Assembly: GCA_963674975.1 (NCBI GenBank)
Contig: OY771913.1
Span: 1,550,001-1,614,000, forward strand
From: UBA4781 sp963674975
GTDB lineage: Bacteria > Chloroflexota > Anaerolineae > Anaerolineales > Anaerolineaceae
Direction: 5' to 3'
DNA length: 64,000 nt
Position numbers and translations under genes: made by a program. This document shows positions 1 to 7,881 of the stretch, piece after piece (the first letter of the stretch is position 1; each line of letters starts with the position of its first letter). The notes below the pieces were generated by a model. The model did no database searches. It had not been told where the DNA came from and saw nothing but the letters and a program-made list of their open reading frames with translations.

Positions 1-766
1 TCGTTCCAATATCTGCCCAAAAACCATCATAGGGATATCCATACACCTGATATTCTTTCACCGCCGCCGGAATAGCATGTTTCCCGAAATCTTCATAATT
101 GGTATGTTCCAGAAGTTCACTCAGCACTTCCGTCTTGAACAGATAGATCCCCATGGAGCCAAAATAGGGTTTCTCAGAATCAGGCTGGCTGATCATCTCT
201 TCCAACATGGTTTCATCTTTGGGTTTCTCTGCAAAACGGGTGATCCTATCATCGGGGTCACATTTCAACACGCCAAAACGAGGAGCGTCCTTCCGCAAGA
301 TAGGTTGAACCGCAACCGTTACATCAGCATTCTTCTCCCAGTGAAAAGCAGCCATGTGTGCATAGTTCATACGGTATAAATGGTCGCCCGCCAGGATCAG
401 CACAAACGGAACATGCGTCGTCTTTATTTCGAAGAGCTGTTTACGCACCGCGTCTGCAGTCCCCTGGTACCAGGCAGTACTCTCCTCGGTTTGCTCTGCT
501 GCCCATATCTGCACATAACCGCCATGGAAAGCATCAAAATTATAGGTATTGGAAATATGACGATGCAGAGAAACAGAGTTAAATTGAGTTAGTACGGCAA
601 TCCGGTAGATGCCGGAATTGATACAGTTGCTGATCGGCACATCGATCAAACGGTATTTCCCGGCGAATGGAACAGCAGGCTTTGCACGCTGCTGTGTGAG
701 AGGAAACAGGCGCTTTCCCTGCCCACCTCCCATAATAACCGCCATTGTATTCTCTAACGTCTGCAT
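1..766 (-). CDS. glgC: Glucose-1-phosphate adenylyltransferase, 3' end outside window
   Basis: About 255 N-terminal residues are visible and the reading frame runs off the left edge. The enzyme makes ADP-glucose from glucose-1-phosphate and ATP for glycogen synthesis. The nucleotide-binding motif GGGQGKRL lies near residues 13-20, followed by RLIDVPISNCINSG, a GDHLYRMNY motif near residue 130, and YDGFWADIGT at the window edge, all characteristic of GlgC. The ATG at 764-766 follows the strong ribosome site AGGAGAG. The gene stands alone here, divergent from the DUF389 gene at 918. Whether a glycogen synthase lies beyond the edge cannot be seen. Confidence 0.93.
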   Translation of the reverse strand, partial: MQTLENTMAVIMGGGQGKRLFPLTQQRAKPAVPFAGKYRLIDVPISNCINSGIYRIAVLTQFNSVSLHRHISNTYNFDAFHGGYVQIWAAEQTEESTAWYQGTADAVRKQLFEIKTTHVPFVLILAGDHLYRMNYAHMAAFHWEKNADVTVAVQPILRKDAPRFGVLKCDPDDRITRFAEKPKDETMLEEMISQPDSEKPYFGSMGIYLFKTEVLSELLEHTNYEDFGKHAIPAAVKEYQVYGYPYDGFWADIGT

Positions 767-917
767 TTCTCTCCTATTTATATAATACTATACTGCTTAA
801 CTCCCAAAGGATTTATGAGAAATGATGAAACACGGCTCACAAAGTGCTGTTTTTCTGATATCCTATGTATCTTGTCTATCCTAAGCAAAATACTGAATGT
901 ATTTATAATATAGGAAA

Positions 918-2294
918 ATGAAGAACTACCAGGAAAATAAAGAACGGTCTTTTTTCGCGGGGCTGCTCAACGATGTTAAACTGCTGTGGAGCAAGATAAC
1001 ACGAAAACAAAATCTATCTGACCAGCGGAAAAAGATGGTCATCAGTATCATGGAGGAAAGCTCCACTCCTGGGTTCGATTTCTACCTGCTGATCGTCCTT
1101 TCCTGCACAATCGCCACACTGGGATTGGTAACCAATTCTGCAGCAGTCATCATCGGCGCTATGCTGATCGCTCCTCTGCTCCCACCCATTCTGGGACTTT
1201 CCATGTCCTCACTGACAGGGCGTTCGATGTTGTTCCGCCGTTCTCTCATATCCATTTTTACCGGTGCGCTTCTGGCGATCCTTCTTTCAGCCATCATCAC
1301 ATTCATTGCATACCGTCTTCCATACGGGATTCCCGATAGCATGCCAGCAGAAATCATGGCACGCACCAAACCATCGCCGCTTGATCTGGGTATTGCGCTG
1401 GCGGGCGGTGCGGCAGCAGCGTATGCCATGACCCACCCCCATTTAACTTCTGCTATTCCAGGCGTGGCAATTTCTACCGCTCTCATGCCCCCGCTGTGCA
1501 CCATCGGCATTGGAATTGCATTTGCAGACCGCACCATCTTATTAGGGTCCACTCTTTTATTTCTAACCAACCTTTCTGCCATCTCTTTTGCAGGTATCAT
1601 CACTTTTGCCTTATCAGGATTCCGTCCAAGGAAAAACCAGATGAGTACGCGAAAGATCCCGCAGAGCATCACTTTTTCTGCTCTGTTCGTCTTTATCATC
1701 ACCATTCCTCTTATGATCCTGTCATGGAACACGATCTCTTCCGCGCGGCTCGAGCGGCAGGTGAAAGATATTTTAAACAAGCAGATCGACACCATCGCGA
1801 GTGCGCATCTGGAAAATATAGAAATTCAGGATGTGGAAAACACAAAGAAAGTGGTTGCCACCGTGCGTACTTCCCGGTCACTGACCTTCTCGGAAGTATC
1901 GAACATTCAACAAATGCTGGCAGACGAGACACAAAAACCTATCTCGCTTGAAATGGTGGTTATTCCGATCAGCGAATTGGATACTCTCTATCCTCCCACT
2001 CCTACTGCGCCCGTTCCAACTGCAACTGCCACCAGTACGCCGCTTCCGACAGCAACAGATACTGCTATACCTGCACCCACGCCAACTCCCATACCGGCTT
2101 TCATCAATTCCAAAAGCAGCGGTTCTCAGGCAATCTATGATGAACCCAATGGAAATAAACTATTCACCCTGCCGGATGATTCTCCGGTTTGGGTGCTGGA
2201 AGAAATGAATGTGGATGATGTGACCTGGATGCATGTGGTGGATGTATTCGGCAGAAGCGGATGGGTTAAATCCGGCAACCTCACCATCGAGTGA
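918..2294 (+). CDS. DUF389 membrane protein with C-terminal SH3-like domain
   Basis: 458 residues. A soluble N-terminus (1-50) is followed by about seven hydrophobic segments (roughly 54-95, 110-131, 155-172, 178-203, 208-233, 252-271), with motifs such as TNSAAVIIGAMLIAPLLPP that mark the DUF389 (TIGR00341) family of unknown function. After a short soluble region comes a Thr/Pro-rich linker (about 362-398) and a C-terminal segment of about 60 residues resembling a bacterial SH3 domain (ending WMHVVDVFGRSGWVKSGNL), probably outside the cell and possibly wall-binding. A TATAAT at 904-909 lies only 8 bases before the ATG, so the mRNA may have almost no leader. The family call is firm; function is unknown. 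Confidence 0.85.
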   Translation: MKNYQENKERSFFAGLLNDVKLLWSKITRKQNLSDQRKKMVISIMEESSTPGFDFYLLIVLSCTIATLGLVTNSAAVIIGAMLIAPLLPPILGLSMSSLTGRSMLFRRSLISIFTGALLAILLSAIITFIAYRLPYGIPDSMPAEIMARTKPSPLDLGIALAGGAAAAYAMTHPHLTSAIPGVAISTALMPPLCTIGIGIAFADRTILLGSTLLFLTNLSAISFAGIITFALSGFRPRKNQMSTRKIPQSITFSALFVFIITIPLMILSWNTISSARLERQVKDILNKQIDTIASAHLENIEIQDVENTKKVVATVRTSRSLTFSEVSNIQQMLADETQKPISLEMVVIPISELDTLYPPTPTAPVPTATATSTPLPTATDTAIPAPTPTPIPAFINSKSSGSQAIYDEPNGNKLFTLPDDSPVWVLEEMNVDDVTWMHVVDVFGRSGWVKSGNLTIE

Positions 2295-2316
2295 ACAGGT
2301 TTACTTTCTCGAAAAT

Positions 2317-3123
2317 TTAATTTTTCTTCTTTTTCAACAGAATTGGTCCAAGCTGATCGATCAAGCCGCCAAAAAGCAGATCAAGGAATTTTGAAAAGGT
2401 TAAGATCGCTGGTAAATACATATAACGGTGATGGTTTTTCAACAAGCGCAGCACCCCGTGGGACGCCTTTTCTACCGGGATGGAAAGACTTTCTGCCGGA
2501 ATGCTTCCTCCATTCGGCAAGTTCCTCGCCTGATCGAAGAATTCCGTTTGCACCGCGCCCAGGCGCAGGTCACTCACCCACACACCGCTGCCTTTCATCT
2601 CTCTGAAAAGCGAGGTGGAAAACGCATCTAGAAAAGCTTTGCTGGCAGAATACATGGCAATACCCTGATTCGGAAGACCGCCGGCAATAGAGCCGATATT
2701 GATGATATGCCCATAACCACGTTCTCGCATGCCCGGTAAAAAAGTCCTGGTCAGAGACAGCACAGCGGCAACATTCAGTTCAAGCAGGCTATGGATAAGC
2801 TCCCACGGCATCTCCGCATAATACCCATACCACCCAAAACCCGCACTGTTGATGAGAATATCAACGGTCTTTGTCTCTTGTATTCGCCTAACCAGATCCC
2901 GGCGTTCTTTCTCATCCACCAGATCGCAGCAGTAATACGCTGCCTTTCCTCCCCTGCTGGTAATTTCATTTTGGATGGAAAGCAGGCGCTCTTCACGGCG
3001 AGCGACCAGAATGACCTGCACCCCCTTATCAGCCAGATCAAAGGCAACCTGCCTGCCAATGCCGCTGGAGGCGCCCGTAATCAACGCTGTTTTCCCTTTA
3101 AACGCGTTCTTCTGTGATCTCAT
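2317..3123 (-). CDS. Short-chain dehydrogenase/reductase (SDR)
   Basis: 268 residues, a classical SDR length. The NAD(P)-binding motif TGASSGIG is near residue 15, NSAGFG marks the middle strand, and the catalytic Tyr-x3-Lys is YSASK near residue 158. It probably oxidises or reduces a hydroxyl or keto group of a small lipid or sugar. The last 25 residues are hydrophobic and basic (LDLLFGGLIDQLGPILLKKKK), which hints at membrane association. It starts 11 bases after the epimerase stop, so it is the third gene of a tetR-epimerase-SDR operon and is probably controlled by that TetR protein. Substrate unknown. Confidence 0.88.
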   Translation of the reverse strand: MRSQKNAFKGKTALITGASSGIGRQVAFDLADKGVQVILVARREERLLSIQNEITSRGGKAAYYCCDLVDEKERRDLVRRIQETKTVDILINSAGFGWYGYYAEMPWELIHSLLELNVAAVLSLTRTFLPGMRERGYGHIINIGSIAGGLPNQGIAMYSASKAFLDAFSTSLFREMKGSGVWVSDLRLGAVQTEFFDQARNLPNGGSIPAESLSIPVEKASHGVLRLLKNHHRYMYLPAILTFSKFLDLLFGGLIDQLGPILLKKKKN

Positions 3124-3134
3124 CTCGTATTATC

Positions 3135-4136
3135 TCAAAAACCGCTGGTTTTCCCTTTTCTTGTTTGCCACCATTTTACCGTATCGGCAATAGTTTTAAA
3201 AACATCGCGAGAAGAATAGCCCAGCTCTCGCTTTGCTTTGGCATTGCTGAATACCGAATTGCCCTGAACGGTTTCCAAAGCATAGCGGGTAAACTTCGGT
3301 TGTTTCTTGGCAACCTTGTAATACAAAGTGGCAAAGATGGCACCAAGATTCGCCAGTTTCAAAGGGATATTAATGGTTGGAGTTGTATATCCAACCACTT
3401 TCTGAACCATCTCTTTCAATTCGAACAGCTTGATCTGATGACCGGACAAAATATAAACCTGCCCGCTCTTGCCTCGTTCCAGTGCCAGGCGGTGACCGAC
3501 TGCCACATCACGTACATCCACAAAATCGTATGCGCCTTCTACCAGCATATGCAGACGGCGGCGTGAGAGATCGTTTACCAGCTCACCCATGCTGGAACCG
3601 CGGAAATCATACGGTCCGATCACCCCGGTTGGGCAAACGATGACAGCATCCATCCCTTCTCTGATCGCCTGCCGTACCGCCAGTGAAGCAGTAGCTTTGG
3701 TGCGATCGTATATGCCCACCGGATTCTCGGCATCGAATGGGACTTGTTCATCGACCGTTCCTTCATAATGACGGCTGAGGGCATGGATGGAACTGGTGTA
3801 AACCAACCGCTTCACCCTGGCTTTCTTGATCGCTTTCAATATATTGCGGGTACCTTCCACGTTAACATTCCAGACCAGTTCTTCTTCGCCCGGAACGATC
3901 GAAACAATGCCCGCCATATGAAATACGTAATCTATGCCTTTCAGCACACGATCCAGTGAGGCAGGGTCAAGCACATTGCCTAATTTGATCTCAATATCCA
4001 ATCCAACCAGAGAAGAAACGTCTTCATTGGGTAGAACCATGGCTCGTACTTCGTAGCCATGTTCCAGCAGTTCGCGCACAAGCACATTTCCCAGGTGTCC
4101 GGCTGCCCCAGTAACAAGAACTTTTCCTTTATCCAT
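3135..4136 (-). CDS. NAD-dependent epimerase/dehydratase family protein (extended SDR)
   Basis: 333 residues. The N-terminal VTGAAGHLGNVLVREL is the extended-SDR Rossmann motif and the catalytic Tyr-x3-Lys is YDRTK near residue 147. The overall pattern (YVFHMAGIVS, TSSIHAL) resembles dihydroflavonol-4-reductase or hydroxysteroid dehydrogenase-like members rather than GalE. It overlaps the upstream tetR gene by 8 bases, so translation is probably coupled. With the SDR downstream it may form a two-step redox conversion of a hydrophobic substrate, an inference from co-transcription only. Confidence 0.85.
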   Translation of the reverse strand: MDKGKVLVTGAAGHLGNVLVRELLEHGYEVRAMVLPNEDVSSLVGLDIEIKLGNVLDPASLDRVLKGIDYVFHMAGIVSIVPGEEELVWNVNVEGTRNILKAIKKARVKRLVYTSSIHALSRHYEGTVDEQVPFDAENPVGIYDRTKATASLAVRQAIREGMDAVIVCPTGVIGPYDFRGSSMGELVNDLSRRRLHMLVEGAYDFVDVRDVAVGHRLALERGKSGQVYILSGHQIKLFELKEMVQKVVGYTTPTINIPLKLANLGAIFATLYYKVAKKQPKFTRYALETVQGNSVFSNAKAKRELGYSSRDVFKTIADTVKWWQTRKGKTSGF

Positions 4137-4719
4137 TCTGTAAACCTTTCAACAATAGATTCATACTATTCTGCAGTTCTCTGTCCCAATTCGCATCCTG
4201 CGGGTACAAAAGTCCCTGTAAAATAATACCGATTGCCAAACCAATAATTGCTCTTGACGCCGTATCCACCGGCACATCCCGGATCGAACCATCTGCGATA
4301 CCACTTTTGATCAACTGAGAAAAATAGAAATAATATTTCATGAAAGGTTCTTTGGTTTCTTTCCATACCTTTTCACTGCGGATCGACTTTTCCCAAAATT
4401 CAAGAAAAAGGGGAAACTGCCCCTGAATGCTGCCGAAAATGATATTAGAAGAGGCTGCCATTTTTGAGATACTTTCAAGCACATCCGTGCCTTCTCCGCG
4501 GGCAGCAGAGAATCCTTTATCCAGCTCCTGCAGCCAATTCTGCAGTAAAGCCATAAAGACAGCGTGTTTTGAGGGGAAATGATGATAAAAAGCGCCCTTG
4601 CTTAAGCCGGCAGCAGTGCAAATCTGAGAAACACCGGTAGCATCATATCCCCCTGATGAAAACAATACCTGTGCTGTTTGTAGAATCTTCTCTCTTGTTT
4701 CAACGCTTCGCTGCTGCAT
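4129..4719 (-). CDS. TetR-family transcriptional regulator
   Basis: 196 residues. The N-terminal helix-turn-helix spans about residues 25-50 (GVSQICTAAGLSKGAFYHHF). The rest is helical and would bind a small ligand. It is the first gene of an operon with an epimerase and an SDR. A palindrome directly upstream of its start (4723-4740) is a likely operator, so autorepression with induction by a substrate of the two oxidoreductases is the simplest model. The ATG at 4717-4719 has no clear ribosome site between it and the palindrome. Confidence 0.9.
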   Translation of the reverse strand: MQQRSVETREKILQTAQVLFSSGGYDATGVSQICTAAGLSKGAFYHHFPSKHAVFMALLQNWLQELDKGFSAARGEGTDVLESISKMAASSNIIFGSIQGQFPLFLEFWEKSIRSEKVWKETKEPFMKYYFYFSQLIKSGIADGSIRDVPVDTASRAIIGLAIGIILQGLLYPQDANWDRELQNSMNLLLKGLQNG

Positions 4720-4722
4720 AAA

Positions 4723-4740
4723 AAACCGACCATTCGGTTT
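4723..4740. promoter_or_regulatory. Likely TetR operator (inverted repeat)
   Basis: Arms AAACCGA and TTCGGTTT are separated by cca. The palindrome ends 3 bases from the tetR start codon, the usual place for an autorepressor site. Shape and position are seen directly; binding is inferred. Confidence 0.6.
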
Positions 4741-4796
4741 GATTCTATTGCATCAGGGTGCACCGTCAAGTGACACAGGTCAATGAAGATGGTCAT

Positions 4797-4831
4797 TAAG
4801 AAAAAGCCCGCTCCATGACAGGAAGCAGGCT
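4797..4831 (-). terminator. Rho-independent terminator of the lipoprotein gene
   Basis: On the minus strand an imperfect GC-rich hairpin (AGCCTGCTTCC / GGAGCGGGCT, 6-base loop) is followed by TTTTTCTT. It lies about 30 bases after the stop of the lipoprotein gene. Confidence 0.75.
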
Positions 4832-4861
4832 CTTATTTATAAATTTAATTTTGCTAGAATC

Positions 4862-5713
4862 TTACGGACAGATCTCGTAATTTATATCTTCAAATACTTC
4901 GGTACGCGTTACCTCGTTGCGATCTTTATCGGTAGCGACAAACTGGTAGCGAAATACTGCAAATTCATACGTATCGAAGTTGGTGATCTTGGAAGAATCA
5001 AGGGTAATGGAATAAGTTCCATCGCTGCCTTTGGGCGACATGGCATGCCCACTGTCCCACTTGGTCTGTCCTTCACCTTCTTTATCCATGAAGCGTGTGA
5101 ATATGACCACGCTCCAAACTTTATCAGGATCAGATACCTTCAGAGAAATGGTGATCTTGGTTGAACCGCAGGTATTGTTCTTATAATAGAACTTCTCCAC
5201 ATCATGCTCGACATCATAAATATAAGGCGCTGAGGGTGTTTCTGTGGGTGTTGGAGTATCGGTCGCTGTTGGGCTTTGATTTTGTGAGGATGTGTCATCC
5301 GACTGCGCTGCGGCTTGTGATCCGGTCACGGTCAGCACTACATCGCTGTAATTGCTCCAATTCCCTTTGGTATCCTGCACGCGCATGCGTAGAATATGGC
5401 TGCCGGCTGTCTGCGGGGTCCAGGTATAAACCAGGGCAACTGTATTCAGAGTAGTGTCAGGGGAGGAATAGGAATTGACGATATAACCATCGATGCTCAA
5501 TTCCACCACAGATACACCTTCCGGTGCAGTGGCGGTATAGCGAATGTCGATGGGATCCATTCCGTACTGACCGCCCTGGGTAGGAGAATCTACCCTGACA
5601 GCCAGAGACACACCGGCATTACCGCCTGAATCACCCAGGCTAACGGTGACATTGCAGGCTGCTAGAAATAAAAGGGACAGAATGATTAAAATGTTAAATT
5701 TTCCATGCTTCAC
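4862..5713 (-). CDS. Lipoprotein with Ig-like domain and Thr/Pro-rich linker
   Basis: 283 residues. A type II signal peptide ends in the lipobox LAAC with Cys20, so the protein should be lipid-anchored outside the cytoplasmic membrane. Residues about 37-130 form an Ig-like fold (patterns such as VELSIDGYIV and SHILRMRVQD). A Ser/Thr/Pro-rich linker (about 140-168) precedes a second beta-rich domain at about 170-283. The start is GTG with a strong GGAGGT site. It sits alone between a tetR operon and tRNA-Asn. No enzymatic motif is visible, so adhesion or cell-surface binding is only a guess. Confidence 0.8.
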   Translation of the reverse strand: MKHGKFNILIILSLLFLAACNVTVSLGDSGGNAGVSLAVRVDSPTQGGQYGMDPIDIRYTATAPEGVSVVELSIDGYIVNSYSSPDTTLNTVALVYTWTPQTAGSHILRMRVQDTKGNWSNYSDVVLTVTGSQAAAQSDDTSSQNQSPTATDTPTPTETPSAPYIYDVEHDVEKFYYKNNTCGSTKITISLKVSDPDKVWSVVIFTRFMDKEGEGQTKWDSGHAMSPKGSDGTYSITLDSSKITNFDTYEFAVFRYQFVATDKDRNEVTRTEVFEDINYEICP

Positions 5714-5811
5714 GGTTCTACCTCCGAAATCTCTTCTTCACTTTATTAGATTATAGCAATGAAAAATTTCAGAAAAAAGCATCTGAAGAATTTGAGTGAT
5801 TAAATAAAAAA

Positions 5812-5884
5812 CTCCTCGACCAGGACTCGAACCTGGAACCAATCGGTTAACAGCCGATTGCTCTGCCGATTGAGCTATCGAGGA
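5812..5884 (-). tRNA. tRNA-Asn (GTT)
   Basis: A 73-base cloverleaf reads on the minus strand: acceptor TCCTCGA/TCGAGGA, anticodon loop CTGTTAA with anticodon GTT, T-loop TTCGAGT, discriminator G. CCA is not encoded. A consensus promoter lies immediately upstream. Confidence 0.97.
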
Positions 5885-5894
5885 AGGTTCGATA

Positions 5895-5923
5895 ATTATA
5901 GATACCTCAAGGAATGTTGTCAA
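5895..5923 (-). promoter_or_regulatory. Sigma-70-type promoter of tRNA-Asn
   Basis: On the minus strand TTGACA and TATAAT are separated by exactly 17 bases, and the -10 box ends 11 bases before the mature tRNA. Both hexamers match the consensus perfectly. Confidence 0.9.
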
Positions 5924-6006
5924 GTTTTCAGTGCTATTTTGTTGACTTTGAGCTTCGAATATAGTAGCATTTTTTAACTTATTAATAGTATTAGAGGTAA
6001 ATAGAG

Positions 6007-6282
6007 ATGAATGTATTAGTGAGAAAACCAACCCCCGAACAAAAAAAACTGCTTGAAAGCTGCCCCACCTGGGAGCACGAAGCCGGCACTTTTCCCGGTG
6101 TGTATGACGACCGGGAAGAAACCTGCCTGATCATCGAAGGAAAGGCTTTTGTGGAATCTCCGGAAGGCGAACGCGCCTACTTTACAGTAGGCGACCTGGT
6201 CACCTTTGCCCCGAACCTGGTGTGCACCTGGACGATCGAGGAGAAGATCCGAAAGCACTATATTTTCGATATGGAACATTAG
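6007..6282 (+). CDS. Small cupin-domain protein (Cupin_3/EutQ-like)
   Basis: 91 residues forming a single small beta-barrel. The pattern CLIIEGKAFVESPEGERAYF followed by GDLVTFAPNLVCTW matches the Cupin_3 (DUF861) type. Such proteins bind small molecules and some assist sugar or amine metabolism; no specific substrate is visible. The ATG is preceded by an AGAGG ribosome site. The gene is monocistronic, with a bidirectional terminator about 150 bases downstream. Confidence 0.8.
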   Translation: MNVLVRKPTPEQKKLLESCPTWEHEAGTFPGVYDDREETCLIIEGKAFVESPEGERAYFTVGDLVTFAPNLVCTWTIEEKIRKHYIFDMEH

Positions 6283-6431
6283 GCATCCGGTTTTTCAGGC
6301 TGCCGTCCATCGATCCATATTCCTGAGCAGGTTCTGTTCTCACAGAATTTGCTGAATTCTGCAAGCTGTTTGTTTTGAAGCAGAAATGTTGTTTTTGTTT
6401 AATTAAGAACAAGACACACCTGCAGGAAGAT

Positions 6432-6468
6432 AAAAAAAAGAAGCGGCTTTTTAAGGTCGCTTCTTTTT
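6432..6468. terminator. Bidirectional terminator between the cupin gene and the PTS operon
   Basis: The hairpin AAGAAGCGgC / GtCGCTTCTT with a short loop is flanked by an A-run on the left and a T-run on the right, so it can work on both strands. It lies about 20 bases after the last gene of the minus-strand PTS operon. Confidence 0.8.
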
Positions 6469-6486
6469 CCTTTGAATGTTTTAAAT

Positions 6487-6990
6487 TCAGGGTAAATCTT
6501 TGTAAAACTTTTTCTTTACATCCGACCATTCCACAATGGCTGAATCGGGGACAGGTTGAAAATAAATCCTCATCCCATTGTTCGCCATTTCACTCAACAT
6601 CTTGCCGTCTTCTTCATCCAAAGCAATAGGTCCAACGACATTGGTTCTACCGTGCCCGCCTCCGATTCCCCCGACCTGCAGGAATTCGAACTTGCAGCCA
6701 GCATGGTAAGCGCGGTACACCATCGGTACATTCTTATATAAAACAATGATCGGGGACGGTTCATCGAACTTGTTTTCTTTCCATTTATCGCCGGCGTCCT
6801 TCGTGGAATAGATATCCAGTTTTATTCCCACCGGAGTTGCCAGCATAAAAATCTGGAACAAAAACGGGTCGGCGGTAATATCATCATCAATGATGATGAC
6901 CCTGTTCGCTCCGGTCCGATTAATCCACTGCGTACAAACCTGTCCGTGAATCAATCGGCTGTCGATACGAGCAAGCGCTAGATCGCCCAT
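6487..6990 (-). CDS. PTS system mannose/fructose/sorbose-family EIIB
   Basis: 167 residues, the full length of a mannose-class EIIB. The phosphorylated histidine is His15 in ARIDSRLIHGQV, followed by the family pattern VIIIDDDITADPF. EIIB takes phosphate from EIIA and passes it to the sugar moving through EIIC/EIID. It is the last gene of the operon, unusually far (about 4 kb) from the EIIC-EIID gene. ATG at 6988-6990 with an AGGTG ribosome site. The sugar cannot be deduced from the sequence. Confidence 0.93.
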   Translation of the reverse strand: MGDLALARIDSRLIHGQVCTQWINRTGANRVIIIDDDITADPFLFQIFMLATPVGIKLDIYSTKDAGDKWKENKFDEPSPIIVLYKNVPMVYRAYHAGCKFEFLQVGGIGGGHGRTNVVGPIALDEEDGKMLSEMANNGMRIYFQPVPDSAIVEWSDVKKKFYKDLP

Positions 6991-7015
6991 AATTTCACCT
7001 CATCTACCAGTATTT

Positions 7016-7855
7016 TTATTTCGCTTTACCGATTTGCCCGGTAAGCCCCATATAGTGCTTTACTCTCTCTTTATATCCCTGGATCATATAAGAATGACCT
7101 CTGCGAATTCCAAACTTCTCTGCATCGTCCCAGTTTTCTTTCAATACTTTCATGCCATATAAATATGCGTCCGTGCCCATATTGACCTTCTGCGTACCTA
7201 TCCTGCACGCTTTGGCAATATTTGCATCTCCAGAGCCTGATCCGCCATGAAAGACCAGAGGGCAGTCTACATTTGCTTTGATCTTTTCAAGCCGTTCGAA
7301 ATCAATGATCGGTTCAGATTCATAAACACCGTGCGCCATGCCGATAGAAACAGCCAGGCAATCGACACCCGAGCGATCGACAAATTCCTTTACTACATCA
7401 GGATCGGTCATGAATGCTTCGCGGTTTTTTAGATATTCATTCCCATCACTGATCTTGCCAATTTCTGCTTCGACCGTAATATTGATGGGAGCACAGATCT
7501 TTTTGAAATAGGCAACTTCTTTAATATTGTCATCAAAAGATAATGCGGCACGATCTACCATAATGCCGGTGAATCCTCCGCGAATTGCCTGAACACAGCA
7601 TTCATAATAATCACCATGATCCAGGTTCAAAGCAATAGGGATCCTGACCTCATTTGCCAGCAGTCCTGCCATGCGTCCAAAAGAAACCAGGTCCTTTGTA
7701 ACATAGGGAAGGACACCCAGGATCAGCGGTGATTCCAGTTCGATCGCAGCTTCGATACACGCGCGTACTGTATCTTCGTTATGAACGTTCGGCGCGAGCA
7801 CGCCGTATCCCTCTTCTTTTGCTTTGTTGAGTATTTCAATCATTGGTACTAACAT
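7016..7855 (-). CDS. Class II fructose/tagatose-bisphosphate-type aldolase
   Basis: 279 residues. It is a zinc-dependent TIM-barrel aldolase that splits a ketose phosphate into dihydroxyacetone phosphate plus an aldehyde. Asp79-His80 (NLDHG), Glu131 (VEAEIG), His175 (MAHGVY) and His203 (VFHGGSGSGD) match the catalytic Asp and the metal and phosphate-binding positions of the family. The segment after the second strand reads MVDRAALSFDDNI where the usual pattern is IDGSxLPFEENI, so substrate preference may differ from glycolytic FBA. Its place in a PTS/DhaKL operon suggests it cleaves the phosphorylated product of the operon's kinases. Confidence 0.9.
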   Translation of the reverse strand: MLVPMIEILNKAKEEGYGVLAPNVHNEDTVRACIEAAIELESPLILGVLPYVTKDLVSFGRMAGLLANEVRIPIALNLDHGDYYECCVQAIRGGFTGIMVDRAALSFDDNIKEVAYFKKICAPINITVEAEIGKISDGNEYLKNREAFMTDPDVVKEFVDRSGVDCLAVSIGMAHGVYESEPIIDFERLEKIKANVDCPLVFHGGSGSGDANIAKACRIGTQKVNMGTDAYLYGMKVLKENWDDAEKFGIRRGHSYMIQGYKERVKHYMGLTGQIGKAK

Positions 7856-7881
7856 TTTTTTTCTCCTAATACTGTTAATCT

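Noticed and set aside
1082..1795. 237-residue frame opposite the DUF389 gene
   Set aside because: Antisense shadow; composition reflects the reverse of hydrophobic codons.
5738..6031. 97-residue frame on the minus strand
   Set aside because: It runs through tRNA-Asn and its promoter and has no family pattern.
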